A DNA stretch of 64,000 nucleotides from JBJMLO01 sp045805265 (GCA_045805265.1 JBJMLO010000013.1:372001-436000); one strand, 5' to 3'. Shown: positions 41,394-49,988, counted from the stretch's first letter. Notes: a model not told the origin generated them from the letters alone. Numbers and translations: made by a program.

Positions 41394-42116
41394 ATGGGGC
41401 CGCGCGCGATCTGGGCTCTCTTCCCGGCGCTCCTGATCGCGTCGGCCTGCACGCGGAGCAGCCCGACAACGGAGTCGAACGCCCCACTCACTGCCGTTGC
41501 CTCGCCCTCGGCTTCGGCCGCCCCGAGCCCGACCCCTCCCTCGCCCGCGGCTTCGGCGGCTCCGAGCCCGACCGCCGCGTCTCCGCTCGAGGGGATCGTG
41601 CTACGGCCCTCCGACGTCGGCCCGGGCGTGGCCCGGAAGGAGGTGCCCGGCGGCCGGAGCCTCTCCCAACCCACGCTGGATCTGTGTGGCGCCACCTACC
41701 GCAGCGAGTCGTTGCGCACGGACCGGATCCAGGTGCTCTACACGGACCCGGGGGGCCACATCTTCTTGTCGAACGAGGTGGTCTCGTACCGGTCGCATGG
41801 AGCGGAGCAGGCGTACCGGGAGCTCCGGTCGCTCGTCGGTCACTGCCCGACCCCCTACCCCATTTCCGGGGGCAACGCGACCCGGGTCCGCTTCGGCCCG
41901 CGCGACCCGCGCCTGTTGGAACGGCAGTTCGTGGCGACGGCCCTCTTCTCCTCGCCGCAGGGACGCGTGTGGTCCGGGGCGGTCTACCAGTTCCTCGGCG
42001 AGGACTTCTCCGGCGTCTACAGCTATGGCCCGAGTCGGGAGCTCGCCCTTCGCCTCGCGCTTCGTGTCGCGGTCGTCGCGGGCGAACGGCTGAGCTCCAC
42101 CATCGTGACTGCGTGA
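41394..42116 (+). CDS. lipoprotein with Pro/Ser-rich linker
   Basis: A 240-residue exported lipoprotein. The signal peptide ends in LIASAC, giving a lipidated Cys at about 19. Residues 25-65 are a low-complexity Ala/Ser/Pro/Thr linker with an internal repeat (ASAAPSPTPPSPA, ASAAPSPTAASP), also visible as a DNA repeat at about 41513-41585. The rest is a compact domain with Cys at LDLCGATYR and VGHCPTPYP, probably a disulfide, resembling extracellular sensor domains of actinobacterial PknH-type proteins. Function unknown. It could be an O-mannosylation target because of the linker. Confidence 0.75.
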   Translation: MGPRAIWALFPALLIASACTRSSPTTESNAPLTAVASPSASAAPSPTPPSPAASAAPSPTAASPLEGIVLRPSDVGPGVARKEVPGGRSLSQPTLDLCGATYRSESLRTDRIQVLYTDPGGHIFLSNEVVSYRSHGAEQAYRELRSLVGHCPTPYPISGGNATRVRFGPRDPRLLERQFVATALFSSPQGRVWSGAVYQFLGEDFSGVYSYGPSRELALRLALRVAVVAGERLSSTIVTA

Positions 42117-42148
42117 CGACAAGCCACAGCCGGACGCGAACGCGCTCG

Positions 42149-43360
42149 TCAATCCGTACGGTCGGGGTTGTCGAGGGGGCCGGACTCGGCGGCGAGCTGC
42201 CCCGCCGGGTCCTCGGGTAACCGCTCGGGGGAGACGGGGATCGGGGCCATGGGCTCCGGCCCGAAGACCAGCGGCTTGATCCACCGGCGGGCCAGGTACT
42301 GCACGATGCCCGCGACCGGGATGGCCGCCAGGACTCCGTACAGCCCCGCCACCTCGGCGCCGGCGATGACGGCCAGCAGCACAACGACCGGGTGCAGGTC
42401 GGTGGTCTCCTTCAGCACCAGCGGCGACAGGATGAACCCGTCGACCGCGTGCGACAGCATCATGACCACCACCGGCACCAGCACGTAGGCGGGGGGCTTG
42501 GTCAGGAGCGCTACCACCACGACCGGAGCCCCGCCGATGTAGGCGCCGAGCGTGGGGATGAGGTTGGCCAGCCCGACCCAGAACCCCAGCACCAGCCAGA
42601 ACGGCATGCCGAAGGCCCACAGCCCGATCGTGGCCAGCCCCCCGACCACCGCGGAGACGATGAACCGGGCGCGGACGTACCCGGACACGATGCGCCCCAT
42701 CTCCGTGATCAGGTCCTCCACGGTCCGCCGGCGCTGGGGCGGGAACAGCAGCAAGGTGAACCGGCCGACCTGGGGGCGCCACACCAGCAGGAGGTACCCG
42801 AGCAGGCTCCCGAGGAGGATCACCACGCTGGCGCGGGCCAGGGCGACCGCCATGTTCCCCAGGTACTCCGGAGCCCGGCTCTGGTGCTCGGCGACCCACC
42901 TCGTCACCGACGTCCCGATCGAGTGCAGCAGCGAGTTGTGCGAGGCCACCAGGCGGTGCACCAGGCCGCCCCGCTGCAGCGCCTGCGCCTTGTGCTCGAG
43001 CAGCGACGTCAGCTGATGCACGAACGCCCGGACGATGAACGGCGCGACGGCGGGCGTGGCGACGGCCGCGGCGGCGAACGTCGCCGTCGCCGCGATCTGG
43101 CGGGGAACCCGGAGCCGGACGAGCCCGTTCACGACGGGGCTCAGCACCAGCACGATCACCCCGGCCACGACGAGGTACGGCAGCAGCCCGGTCAGCCGGG
43201 CGAGGAGGATGAACGAGATGCCGACCAGGAGGGCGACCCCGATCGCCGCCCACACCACCAACCCCGCCTGGGCGAACCGGCGCGACCGACTCCCCGTCGG
43301 CAGGACGAGCTCGATCTGGTCGTCGAGCGATAATCGCCTCGCCCGCCGGGTATCTGCCAC
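42149..43360 (-). CDS. AI-2E family transporter-like membrane protein
   Basis: 403 residues with about eight hydrophobic segments. The order is characteristic of the family: a tight pair near the start, a long polar helical region (about 120-190), then the conserved C-terminal half with GFWVGLANLIPTLGAYIGGAPVVVVALL and AVDGFILSPLVLKETTDLHPVVVLLAVIAGAEVAGLYGVLAAIPVAGI. Members export or exchange small solutes or act as Na+/H+ antiporters; the AI-2 name is historical. The start is GTG. It is divergent from the GH15 gene. Confidence 0.92.
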   Translation of the reverse strand: MADTRRARRLSLDDQIELVLPTGSRSRRFAQAGLVVWAAIGVALLVGISFILLARLTGLLPYLVVAGVIVLVLSPVVNGLVRLRVPRQIAATATFAAAAVATPAVAPFIVRAFVHQLTSLLEHKAQALQRGGLVHRLVASHNSLLHSIGTSVTRWVAEHQSRAPEYLGNMAVALARASVVILLGSLLGYLLLVWRPQVGRFTLLLFPPQRRRTVEDLITEMGRIVSGYVRARFIVSAVVGGLATIGLWAFGMPFWLVLGFWVGLANLIPTLGAYIGGAPVVVVALLTKPPAYVLVPVVVMMLSHAVDGFILSPLVLKETTDLHPVVVLLAVIAGAEVAGLYGVLAAIPVAGIVQYLARRWIKPLVFGPEPMAPIPVSPERLPEDPAGQLAAESGPLDNPDRTD

Positions 43361-43395
43361 GTCATGAAGTATCGACCATCGATCGGGGCGGCGAG

Positions 43396-45255
43396 CTGAG
43401 TCCGACGGCCGGAAGGGGATCCGCGCGGGGAGGGAGGCGGCAGGCGGCCGCCGCCGATCCCTACCCCCCCATCTCGGACTACGGGTTCATCTCCGACGGC
43501 CACTCCGTGGCCCTGGTGTCGAGCTCCGGTTCCATCGACTGGTGCTGCATGCCCCGCGTCGACGGCGGGAGCATTTTCGGCCGCATCCTCGACTGGGAGC
43601 GGGGGGGCTACTGCCGGATCGCTCCCCGTGCGCCGAGCCATCAGTCGACCCGGCGCTACCTCGACGGGACCCTTGTGCTGGAGACGTCGTTTCGCGCCCG
43701 AGGGGGCGAGATCCGTCTGCTCGACTGCTTCACGATGCGGCGCGGCGGGTCGGAGTCGCCCCACCTGCAGCTGCTCCGGATCGTCGAGGGAGTGCAGGGC
43801 CGGCTCCCGGTGCGGGTCGACGTCGTCCCCCGGTTCGACTACGGCGGCATCCGCCCGTGGATCCGGCGGCACGGGATGGGGGTGGCCACGGCGATCGGCG
43901 GGAACGACGGCCTGGTCATCACCGGAGACTTCGAGCTGGAGGAGACGGACCACTCGCTGTACGCGGTGGAGGACGTGCGGGCCGGCGAGCGCGTCCGCCT
44001 GTCGCTCGTCTACGTCTCGCCCGAGGACATCGACCCCGACCCCGGGCGGCCGCTGCAGCCCGAGGAATTGGACCGGCGCCTGGACCTGACGATCAAGATG
44101 TGGCGGCGGTGGAGCTCGAAGGGCCGCCTCGACTCCCCCGACGGCCCAGCGGCCATCCGCTCCGCCCTGGTCCTCAAGGGCCTGACCAGGGCCCCGACCG
44201 GCGCCATCGCGGCGGCGGCCACCACCTCGCTCCCCGAGGCCCTGGGCGGGGACCGCAACTGGGACTACCGCTACAGCTGGATCCGGGACTCGTGGCTGAC
44301 GGTTCGGTCCCTGGCCGAGCTGGGCTACGAGGAGGAGGCCGACGGGTTCCGGCGGTTCATCGAACGGAGCGCGGCGGGGCACGCGGCCGACCTCCAGATC
44401 GTGTACGGGGTGGGCGGCGAGCGGCGGCTGATCGAGACCACGGTCGACGACCTCGAGGGCTACAAGCGGTCTCGGCCGGTGCGCGCCGGGAACTCGGCGC
44501 ACGAACAGGACCAGCACGACGTGTTCGGCTCGCTCCTCGAGCTGTCCTTCCGATGGCACGAGCGGGGACACTCGCCCGACGACGACTACTGGCGGTTCAT
44601 CCTGGAGCTGGTCGACCGCGCGGCGCGGTCGTGGGGGGAGCCCGACCCCGGCATCTGGGAGATCCGGAACCGCCCGATGCACTTCGTCCACTCCAAGGTG
44701 ATGTGCTGGGCTGCGCTCGACCGCGGCGTGCGCCTGGCGAAGGAGGCCTCCCGCCGGGCTCCCGTCCGGCGGTGGACCCAGGAGCGCGACCGGATCCGCC
44801 GCTCCGTCGAACGGGACGGCTACGACCGCCGGCGGGGTGTCTTCGTCCGGGCCTACGGGACCAAGTCCATGGACGCCGCGCTGCTGCTGCTCCCGGTGGT
44901 GGACTTCTGCACGTTCGACGACGAGCGCATGGTGCGGACCACCGACCGCATCCACGAGGAGCTGGACGACGACGGGCTGCTCCGCCGATACCGCGTCTCG
45001 GACGGCATGCGGAGCGAGGAGGGCGCGTTCCTCCCGGCGCAGTTCTGGCTGGCCGAGGCCTATGCCCGTCAGGGGCGGCTCGACGAGGCTCGCGAGGCGT
45101 TCGACCGGGGAACCGCGGCCGGTAACGACCTCGGGCTGTTCACCGAGGAGTTCGACGCGTCTCGCGGCCTCCCCCTCGGGAACTTCCCCCAGGGGCTGAC
45201 CCACCTCGCGCACATCAGCGCGGCCGTGGCCATCGCGGAGCACATCGCGGGGTGA
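43396..45255 (+). CDS. GH15-family glucoamylase/trehalase-like enzyme (non-canonical start)
   Basis: A GH15 enzyme of about 580-620 residues. The N-terminal beta-sandwich is followed by the (alpha/alpha)6 barrel with NWDYRYSWIRDSWL, the catalytic-acid Glu in DPGIWEIRNRPMHF and the base Glu in RSEEGAFLPAQFW. No signal peptide is seen, so it is cytoplasmic, like the actinobacterial GH15 trehalases. The first canonical start is GTG 43507, but the family's leading block YPPISDYGFISDGHS lies before it in the same open frame. No ATG, GTG or TTG precedes it; CTG 43396 is one possible start. The left boundary is therefore uncertain. Confidence 0.9.
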   Translation: MSPTAGRGSARGGRRQAAAADPYPPISDYGFISDGHSVALVSSSGSIDWCCMPRVDGGSIFGRILDWERGGYCRIAPRAPSHQSTRRYLDGTLVLETSFRARGGEIRLLDCFTMRRGGSESPHLQLLRIVEGVQGRLPVRVDVVPRFDYGGIRPWIRRHGMGVATAIGGNDGLVITGDFELEETDHSLYAVEDVRAGERVRLSLVYVSPEDIDPDPGRPLQPEELDRRLDLTIKMWRRWSSKGRLDSPDGPAAIRSALVLKGLTRAPTGAIAAAATTSLPEALGGDRNWDYRYSWIRDSWLTVRSLAELGYEEEADGFRRFIERSAAGHAADLQIVYGVGGERRLIETTVDDLEGYKRSRPVRAGNSAHEQDQHDVFGSLLELSFRWHERGHSPDDDYWRFILELVDRAARSWGEPDPGIWEIRNRPMHFVHSKVMCWAALDRGVRLAKEASRRAPVRRWTQERDRIRRSVERDGYDRRRGVFVRAYGTKSMDAALLLLPVVDFCTFDDERMVRTTDRIHEELDDDGLLRRYRVSDGMRSEEGAFLPAQFWLAEAYARQGRLDEAREAFDRGTAAGNDLGLFTEEFDASRGLPLGNFPQGLTHLAHISAAVAIAEHIAG

Positions 45256-45264
45256 CCGCCCCGC

Positions 45265-47106
45265 TCACCGGGTGACCGCGGCGATCAGCCCCCCCAGCGC
45301 GGCCGCACCGACCACGAACCACGCCGTGTAGTCGCCCACGTGCCCGCTCTGCAGGGCCCGGAACCTGACCACCCCCGGCCCGACGACCGCGGCAACCCGG
45401 CGACGGACGCCCTCGGGAACCCACTGCCTCCGGAACAGCGCCACGGCGGCCAGGGCGAACGCACTCACCGCCGAGCCGATCCCATACCACACGCTCGAGG
45501 CGCTGGGTGGCTCGGACCCGACCTCGGTCGCGGGCGCAGCGTGGCCCCGGAGCACCGCGTCCGCGTAGGCCCTCCGGTCCTGGAACGCCGCACCTGCCCG
45601 GTCCGCACTCCCCGACAGCCCCGGGACCAGCCCCAGGGCCAGGGAGCCGGCCAGCAGCAACGCGACGGGGACGAGCAGCAGCGGCGGGGTCCGGTCGTGC
45701 GGCGGGTGTTCGACGTCGTCGTCGGTGCTCTCCTCCTCCCCGACCAGGTCGGCCCCGAACCGGTCGGGCTCGTCCTCGCCCCATCCCAGGAACACGCGCC
45801 CGGCCACCCGGAGGACCGCCGCGCCGACCACCGCCGCGGTCACGGCGAACAGCAGCGGCATCCACCAGTACCCGAGCTTCGCCCCCGCGTCCTCCACGAG
45901 GGCCTTCCCGGTGAACGTCGCGAACGGCGGCGTCTCGGCCAGGGCCACCCCGCCCACCGCGAACAGCACGCCGGTCACCCGGAGCCCCCGCCCCGTCCCC
46001 AGAAGAGCGTCCTCGTCGACCTTCCGCAGGCGATACACGATCACGCCGGTCAGCAGGAACAGCGCACCCTTGGCCATGGCGTGCCCGGCCACGTACACGG
46101 CCACCCCCGCCAGCGCGGCGTGCGAGAAGAGCGAGAGCCCGACCAGGAACAGCCCGATGTGGCTGACCGTCGAGAAGGCCAGCAGGCGCTTCAGGTGCTG
46201 CTGCAGGAAGCACATCGCCGCGCCGACCAGCGCGGTGAGCACCCCGAACCCCAGCAGCACCGCCCGGAGCCCGGGCCGGTGGGCGCCCAGCACCCCGTCG
46301 AACGAGGCCCAGTACACACGCGCCACGCCGTACAGGCCGAGCTCGCCGAACACCGCGGCGAACAGCACGCCGACCGGGATCGGCACCACGGCGTAGGCGT
46401 CGGCCAGCCAGAAGTGGAATGGCACCACCCCCGCCTTGACGAACAGCCCGGTGACCAGCAGCGCGAACGCCACCACCACCAACCCGTCGGGCGCGTGGCC
46501 GGCCAGGGCGTCGCCGATCTGGGCCAGGTTCAGCGCGCCCGTCCGCGCGTACACCAGGGCGATGCCGAGCAGCATCGCGAAGCTCCCCAGGCTGTTGATC
46601 ACGCCGAAGTTGATCGCGCCCTGCAGGGGCCCCGGTTCCCGGATCTTGGACCCCGTGAGCGCGTAGGCCGTCACCGCCATCAACTCGAAGAACACGAACA
46701 TGTCGAACAGGTCGCCGGTGAGCGCGAAGCCCACCATTGCGGCGAGGAACACCAGCAGCAGGATCGAGTACCGGTGCTCGAACGACTCGTGGAAGTAGGC
46801 CGGGCAGAACAGCAGCACGGCGGCGACCAGGACTGCGACCAGCAGCGCGGCCCCCGCCCCGATGGCGTCGACGGTGAACGAGATCCCGATCGCCACGCCG
46901 GCCCGGGGGTGCCATCCACCGAACCAGTACACGACCCGCCCATCCGATGCGTGGGACAGCAGCACGGCGGAGAGCACGGCGACCGCGACGGCCGTCCCGA
47001 ACGCCAGCACCTCCACCACCCGCCGAGGCAGCAGCCACGAGAACGCGGCGACGAACGCGGCGGCGAGCAGCGGGAGGGCGACGATGAGGGGCGCGAGGGC
47101 GTCGAT
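45265..47106 (-). CDS. mrpD: Mrp-type cation/proton antiporter subunit D
   Basis: A 580-613-residue NuoN/MrpD-type proton channel with about 14 hydrophobic segments. Conserved features include the Glu in DMFVFFELMAVTAYALTG, Lys in VKAGVVPFHFWLADAY and the HLKRLLAFSTVSHIG helix. It is the last gene of the antiporter operon. The first canonical start is GTG 47019, but that drops a first membrane helix (PLIVALPLLAAAFVAAFSWLL) coded just upstream. The frame opens right after a TAG with ATC GAC at 47106, behind GGAACGGAG, so an ATC start is possible. Confidence 0.92.
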   Translation of the reverse strand: MDALAPLIVALPLLAAAFVAAFSWLLPRRVVEVLAFGTAVAVAVLSAVLLSHASDGRVVYWFGGWHPRAGVAIGISFTVDAIGAGAALLVAVLVAAVLLFCPAYFHESFEHRYSILLLVFLAAMVGFALTGDLFDMFVFFELMAVTAYALTGSKIREPGPLQGAINFGVINSLGSFAMLLGIALVYARTGALNLAQIGDALAGHAPDGLVVVAFALLVTGLFVKAGVVPFHFWLADAYAVVPIPVGVLFAAVFGELGLYGVARVYWASFDGVLGAHRPGLRAVLLGFGVLTALVGAAMCFLQQHLKRLLAFSTVSHIGLFLVGLSLFSHAALAGVAVYVAGHAMAKGALFLLTGVIVYRLRKVDEDALLGTGRGLRVTGVLFAVGGVALAETPPFATFTGKALVEDAGAKLGYWWMPLLFAVTAAVVGAAVLRVAGRVFLGWGEDEPDRFGADLVGEEESTDDDVEHPPHDRTPPLLLVPVALLLAGSLALGLVPGLSGSADRAGAAFQDRRAYADAVLRGHAAPATEVGSEPPSASSVWYGIGSAVSAFALAAVALFRRQWVPEGVRRRVAAVVGPGVVRFRALQSGHVGDYTAWFVVGAAALGGLIAAVTR

Positions 47107-47135
47107 CTAGTGCTCCGTTCCCGAGGTCCGTCGCA

Positions 47136-47483
47136 CTAGCCCACCAGCGTGCGGAGGTCGTCGGGGTCGAGCGTCCCGGTGCGCTTGTGCGCCTGCAGCG
47201 CGAGCGACAGCAGCAAGGCCCCCACCACCACCCCGACCACGATGTCGGTCAGGACCAGCGACTGCACCACCGGATCCACGGCCCGGGTCCCAACCGGCAC
47301 GTCCTTGAAGATCGGCGCCGTCCCTCCACGCACGTACCCCACCTGCAGGATCAGCACGTACGTCGCCGACTGCACGACGGACAGGCACATGATCATGTGC
47401 ACGAAGTTGTTGCTGGTGACGATGCCGTACAACCCGACCGCGAACAGCCATACAGCGAGCACGTAGGGCAGCGTGGTGTCCAA
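47136..47483 (-). CDS. mrpC: Mrp-type antiporter subunit C (NuoK-like)
   Basis: 115 residues with three membrane helices. The NuoK-like pattern is LPYVLAVWLFAVGLYGIVTSNNFVHMIMCLSV, with the small-residue helix that follows and the conserved ALTDIVVGV-type motif (LVLTDIVVGVVVGALLLSLAL). It starts at TTG, which directly abuts the stop of the preceding gene (TAGTTG), so translation is coupled. Confidence 0.92.
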   Translation of the reverse strand: MDTTLPYVLAVWLFAVGLYGIVTSNNFVHMIMCLSVVQSATYVLILQVGYVRGGTAPIFKDVPVGTRAVDPVVQSLVLTDIVVGVVVGALLLSLALQAHKRTGTLDPDDLRTLVG

Positions 47484-48236
47484 CTAGCGCTCCCGGATCA
47501 TCAGCGTCTGTTCCTCGAACTCGTAGAGGACGAGCGTCAGCCCGGCCACGACCTCGAGCCCGACCGACAGGTTCAGGACCGGGAGGGTTCCCCCCGAGAA
47601 CACCGACCCCACCTGCCCCTTGCCGATCACGTTGGCCAGGAACGCGGACCCCGCGATCAGCCCGGCCAGTCCGACCACGACGAACGCGCCGGCCCCCACC
47701 CCCTCGCCGAAGTCGAGCGCGTGCATCGGCTGCACGGTCCGCAGCATCAGGTACCGGCCGGACAGGTACAGCAGCAGCGGGGCCGCCGCGAGCGCCGCGC
47801 CGCCCTGGAACCCCCCGCCCGGGGTGAGGTGGCCGTGGATCACGATGTACAGCCCGAGCACCACGGACGGGCCGATCAGGCCGAGCGCGGCCACCCGCAC
47901 CGCGTCGGAGGTGTCCACGGCCCGCCGGCCCTCCGCCTGGTCCCGGGGTGAGCCCTCGGCCTCCTCACGCTGGGAGCGCAGGAGCAGCGTCACCCCCATC
48001 ACGGCCGCGAACAGGATGAACTCCTCGCCGAGCGTGTCCACCCCCCGGTAGTCGAACACCACGGTGTTCACGACGTTCGTGGCGTGGCGCTGGTGCACGC
48101 CGTGCGCGTCGAGGTACCGGCCGTACCGCTGGTGGTAGTGGCCGAACCCGGGAAGCCCCCCGACCTCCCACAGCAGCAGCGCGACCAGCCCCGCGATGGC
48201 GACGGCGAACGTCCCGAGCCGGAACCGCCGACTCAC
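47484..48236 (-). CDS. mrpB: Mrp antiporter subunit: MbhE-like helix plus MnhB domain
   Basis: 250 residues. The N-terminal helix and loop (FAVAIAGLVALLLWEVGGLP, then NVVNTVVFDYRGVDTLGEE) match the last part of MrpA and the Mbh subunit E. From about 105 the MnhB domain follows with VVLGLYIVIHGHLTPGGGFQGG, its signature. Thus the piece of MrpA that closes the large subunit is fused to MrpB here. GTG 48236 overlaps the upstream stop by four bases (GTGA). Confidence 0.88.
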   Translation of the reverse strand: MSRRFRLGTFAVAIAGLVALLLWEVGGLPGFGHYHQRYGRYLDAHGVHQRHATNVVNTVVFDYRGVDTLGEEFILFAAVMGVTLLLRSQREEAEGSPRDQAEGRRAVDTSDAVRVAALGLIGPSVVLGLYIVIHGHLTPGGGFQGGAALAAAPLLLYLSGRYLMLRTVQPMHALDFGEGVGAGAFVVVGLAGLIAGSAFLANVIGKGQVGSVFSGGTLPVLNLSVGLEVVAGLTLVLYEFEEQTLMIRER

Positions 48237-48508
48237 CGGGGCCGCTCCCGGACCCGGCCGCTCCGGCGGTCGCGGTGGCGGGCCTTCGCCAGCGTGAACA
48301 GGACCATGGCCGGCCAGGCCACCGCGCCGACGACGATCTCCGACAGCGAGACGTCCGGCGCCTGCACCACCAGGAACAGGACCGCCAGCGTCGCGCCGAA
48401 CAGCGAGTACACCATGGCCTGGTACAGCGGCTCGCGGGTGAGGACCGTGGCCAGGGCCAGCCCCCCGACCAGGATCATGGCCACCGCCTGGACGACGTCG
48501 GTGCTCAT
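48233..48508 (-). CDS. MbhD/DUF4040-type antiporter subunit
   Basis: 91 residues with three membrane helices: VVQAVAMILVGGLALATVLT, YQAMVYSLFGATLAVLFLVVQAPDVSLSEIVVGAV and the basic tail. The APDVSLSEIVVG stretch is the DUF4040 signature that in bacterial Mrp systems is part of the very large MrpA subunit. Here it is a separate gene, as in MbhD of membrane-bound hydrogenases. Overlaps of four bases tie it to both neighbours. Confidence 0.88.
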   Translation of the reverse strand: MSTDVVQAVAMILVGGLALATVLTREPLYQAMVYSLFGATLAVLFLVVQAPDVSLSEIVVGAVAWPAMVLFTLAKARHRDRRSGRVRERPR

Positions 48509-48834
48509 GGACGCCGGACCTTTTCGTCCGGGCCCAGGCGCCAGTCGCCGTGTTCTCGGACGCGCGCGGCCCGGGCCATGGCATGCGTGATCACTGGCTG
48601 GAACACGAGGAAGAACGCCGCGATCAGCACCGCGAAGATCCCCTGGTGGTCGAGCGACTCCGTGGTGACCACGGCGCCGGCCAGCAACACGGGCGCCACG
48701 CTGGTGGCGGGCGCGAGGTAGTGCAGCCGGTCGTACAGGTGGGGCATCGCCAGCACCCCCAGCGCCGACACCAGCTGGAGCAGCACCGTCAGCGCCAGCA
48801 GCACGTCGATCAGGACTTCCTTCCAGCCGATCAC
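48505..48834 (-). CDS. mrpG: Mrp-type antiporter subunit G
   Basis: 109 residues with three membrane helices: ILIDVLLALTVLLQLVSALGVL-like start, then the family motif MPHLYDRLHYLAPATSVAPVLL and a third helix IFAVLIAAFFLVFQPVITHAMARAA. That pattern is typical of MnhG/PhaG. Start GTG; the stop overlaps the next ATG (ATGA). It lies four bases after mrpF. Confidence 0.92.
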   Translation of the reverse strand: MIGWKEVLIDVLLALTVLLQLVSALGVLAMPHLYDRLHYLAPATSVAPVLLAGAVVTTESLDHQGIFAVLIAAFFLVFQPVITHAMARAARVREHGDWRLGPDEKVRRP

Positions 48835-48838
48835 CGCA

Positions 48839-49090
48839 CTACACCCATCGCTCCAGGAACCGCACCAGCAGGAGCGAGCCCACGAAGGACAGCACCCCGA
48901 AGACCAGGGCGAGGTCGTAGTAGATCGACCGGTCGAATCCCTGGCCCAGCATGACCAGGGCGAGCGTGGTGACCACGCCGCCCAGCTGCAGCCCCATCAG
49001 CCGGTCGAAGGCCGCCCCCCGGACCGTCCGGATCGCGCAGGGGACCAGGACCGCGAGGGTCGCCGCCGCCGCCCACAGCCAGGCGTTCAT
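48839..49090 (-). CDS. mrpF: Mrp-type antiporter subunit F
   Basis: 83 residues with three membrane helices. The family pattern RTVRGAAFDRLMGLQLGGVVTT (charged DR in the second helix) and SIYYDLALVFGVLSFVGSLLLVRFLE are present. The ATG overlaps the mrpE stop by four bases. Confidence 0.92.
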   Translation of the reverse strand: MNAWLWAAAATLAVLVPCAIRTVRGAAFDRLMGLQLGGVVTTLALVMLGQGFDRSIYYDLALVFGVLSFVGSLLLVRFLERWV

Positions 49091-49605
49091 CGGCCGAGAC
49101 TCCGCTCGAGCCCCTCGACGTCCGGGGCCAGCTGGTGGGCCAGCACCTCGTCACGCCCGGCATCGAACCCGACGACGTACGTGTTCGGGCTCACCGAGAT
49201 GCCGACCGTGGCCAGGGCTCGGCGCGCGGCGGCCTCCGGATCTCCCTCGGGGCCGTGCGGGAACGGCACCGCGACGAAGACTCCCCGCACCCGCCGGCGC
49301 CCGGTGGCGTGCCGGATCAGCACGCCGGTCAGCGAGACGGTGTCCGAGACGATGCGCCGGGGGATGCCCACGGCGAGCCGCACCCACCGCAGCCGGGGCC
49401 GGAACCCGAACGCCTCGCGGTCACGGACCGCCTCCACGATCGAAGCGGCGATCACCGACACGCCCGCCCCCACGATCAGCTCCGGGCGGTCCACCGTGCT
49501 GGTGAGGAGCATCCACAGGGCCATGCAGCCCACGGCCCACGCCAGCCACACCACGAACCGTGAGGTGGACCGACGCAACCGGGCACGGGGTCGCCGGCGC
49601 GGCAT
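49087..49605 (-). CDS. mrpE: Mrp-type antiporter subunit E, first gene of the operon
   Basis: 172 residues with two N-terminal membrane helices (FVVWLAWAVGCMALWMLLTS and ELIVGAGVSVIAASIVEAV) and a soluble C-terminal domain ending SISVSPNTYVVGFDAGRDEVLAHQLA-like sequence, as in MnhE. An Arg-rich start precedes the first helix. ATG 49605 is chosen; the open frame extends to 49650 without similarity. It heads the E-F-G-(MbhD)-B-C-D operon, which lacks the NuoL-like part of MrpA. Confidence 0.88.
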   Translation of the reverse strand: MPRRRPRARLRRSTSRFVVWLAWAVGCMALWMLLTSTVDRPELIVGAGVSVIAASIVEAVRDREAFGFRPRLRWVRLAVGIPRRIVSDTVSLTGVLIRHATGRRRVRGVFVAVPFPHGPEGDPEAAARRALATVGISVSPNTYVVGFDAGRDEVLAHQLAPDVEGLERSLGR

Positions 49606-49653
49606 GCACGAGTGTTTCCCGGGGCCATCCGCAGACAAACCGAGCTCCATCCC

Positions 49654-49680
49654 TTGACAGAGCTTCCAGCTCTGTACGAC
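49654..49680 (+). promoter_or_regulatory. TTGACA promoter with perfect 7-3-7 palindromic operator
   Basis: A consensus -35, TTGACA (49654-49659), lies 15 bases before TACGAC (49675-49680), a candidate -10. The spacer contains CAGAGCT-TCC-AGCTCTG (49658-49674), a perfect palindrome overlapping the end of the -35. A repressor bound there would block RNA polymerase. It is upstream of the 89-residue gene and the cyclase-ATPase gene. Confidence 0.6.
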
Positions 49681-49718
49681 GCTGGCGGGGACAACGTTTG
49701 CGTTGGACGGCGCCCCCC

Positions 49719-49988
49719 ATGAGACCAGAGGAAACCACCTTCGAGTCCCTGGCCGAGGCCAGGGAACTGCTCCAGTCCCTCGTGCTGCTGTCGGCCGTCG
49801 CCGGCTCCCGTGCGAGCAGGCTCCGCGGCGTGGTGCGGTGGCTCATCGCCTGCGGGTTCACCCCGGAGGATCTCGCGGTCCAGCTCTCGGTGGACCCCGA
49901 GACGCTCGAGTCCCTGTCCGACGACCGTCCGCTGTGGGAGCGGCTGGGGATCTCCGAGGAGTCCCTGGCACGACTGCTCGACCGGTAG
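49719..49988 (+). CDS. 89-residue predicted helical protein, possible HTH
   Basis: 89 residues, all predicted soluble and helical. A compact stretch reads LRGVVRWLIACGFTPEDLAVQLSVDPETLESLSDDRPLWERL-like sequence, in which CGFTPEDLAVQLSVDPETL is similar in spacing to a helix-turn-helix. It has the consensus promoter with palindrome in front and the large cyclase-ATPase gene 85 bases behind. It could be the repressor of this unit, or a partner of the ATPase. No family recognised. Confidence 0.7.
   Translation: MRPEETTFESLAEARELLQSLVLLSAVAGSRASRLRGVVRWLIACGFTPEDLAVQLSVDPETLESLSDDRPLWERLGISEESLARLLDR

Noticed and set aside
41513..41585. Imperfect direct DNA repeat
   Set aside because: It codes the Ala/Ser/Pro linker repeat of the lipoprotein; not a mobile or CRISPR repeat.
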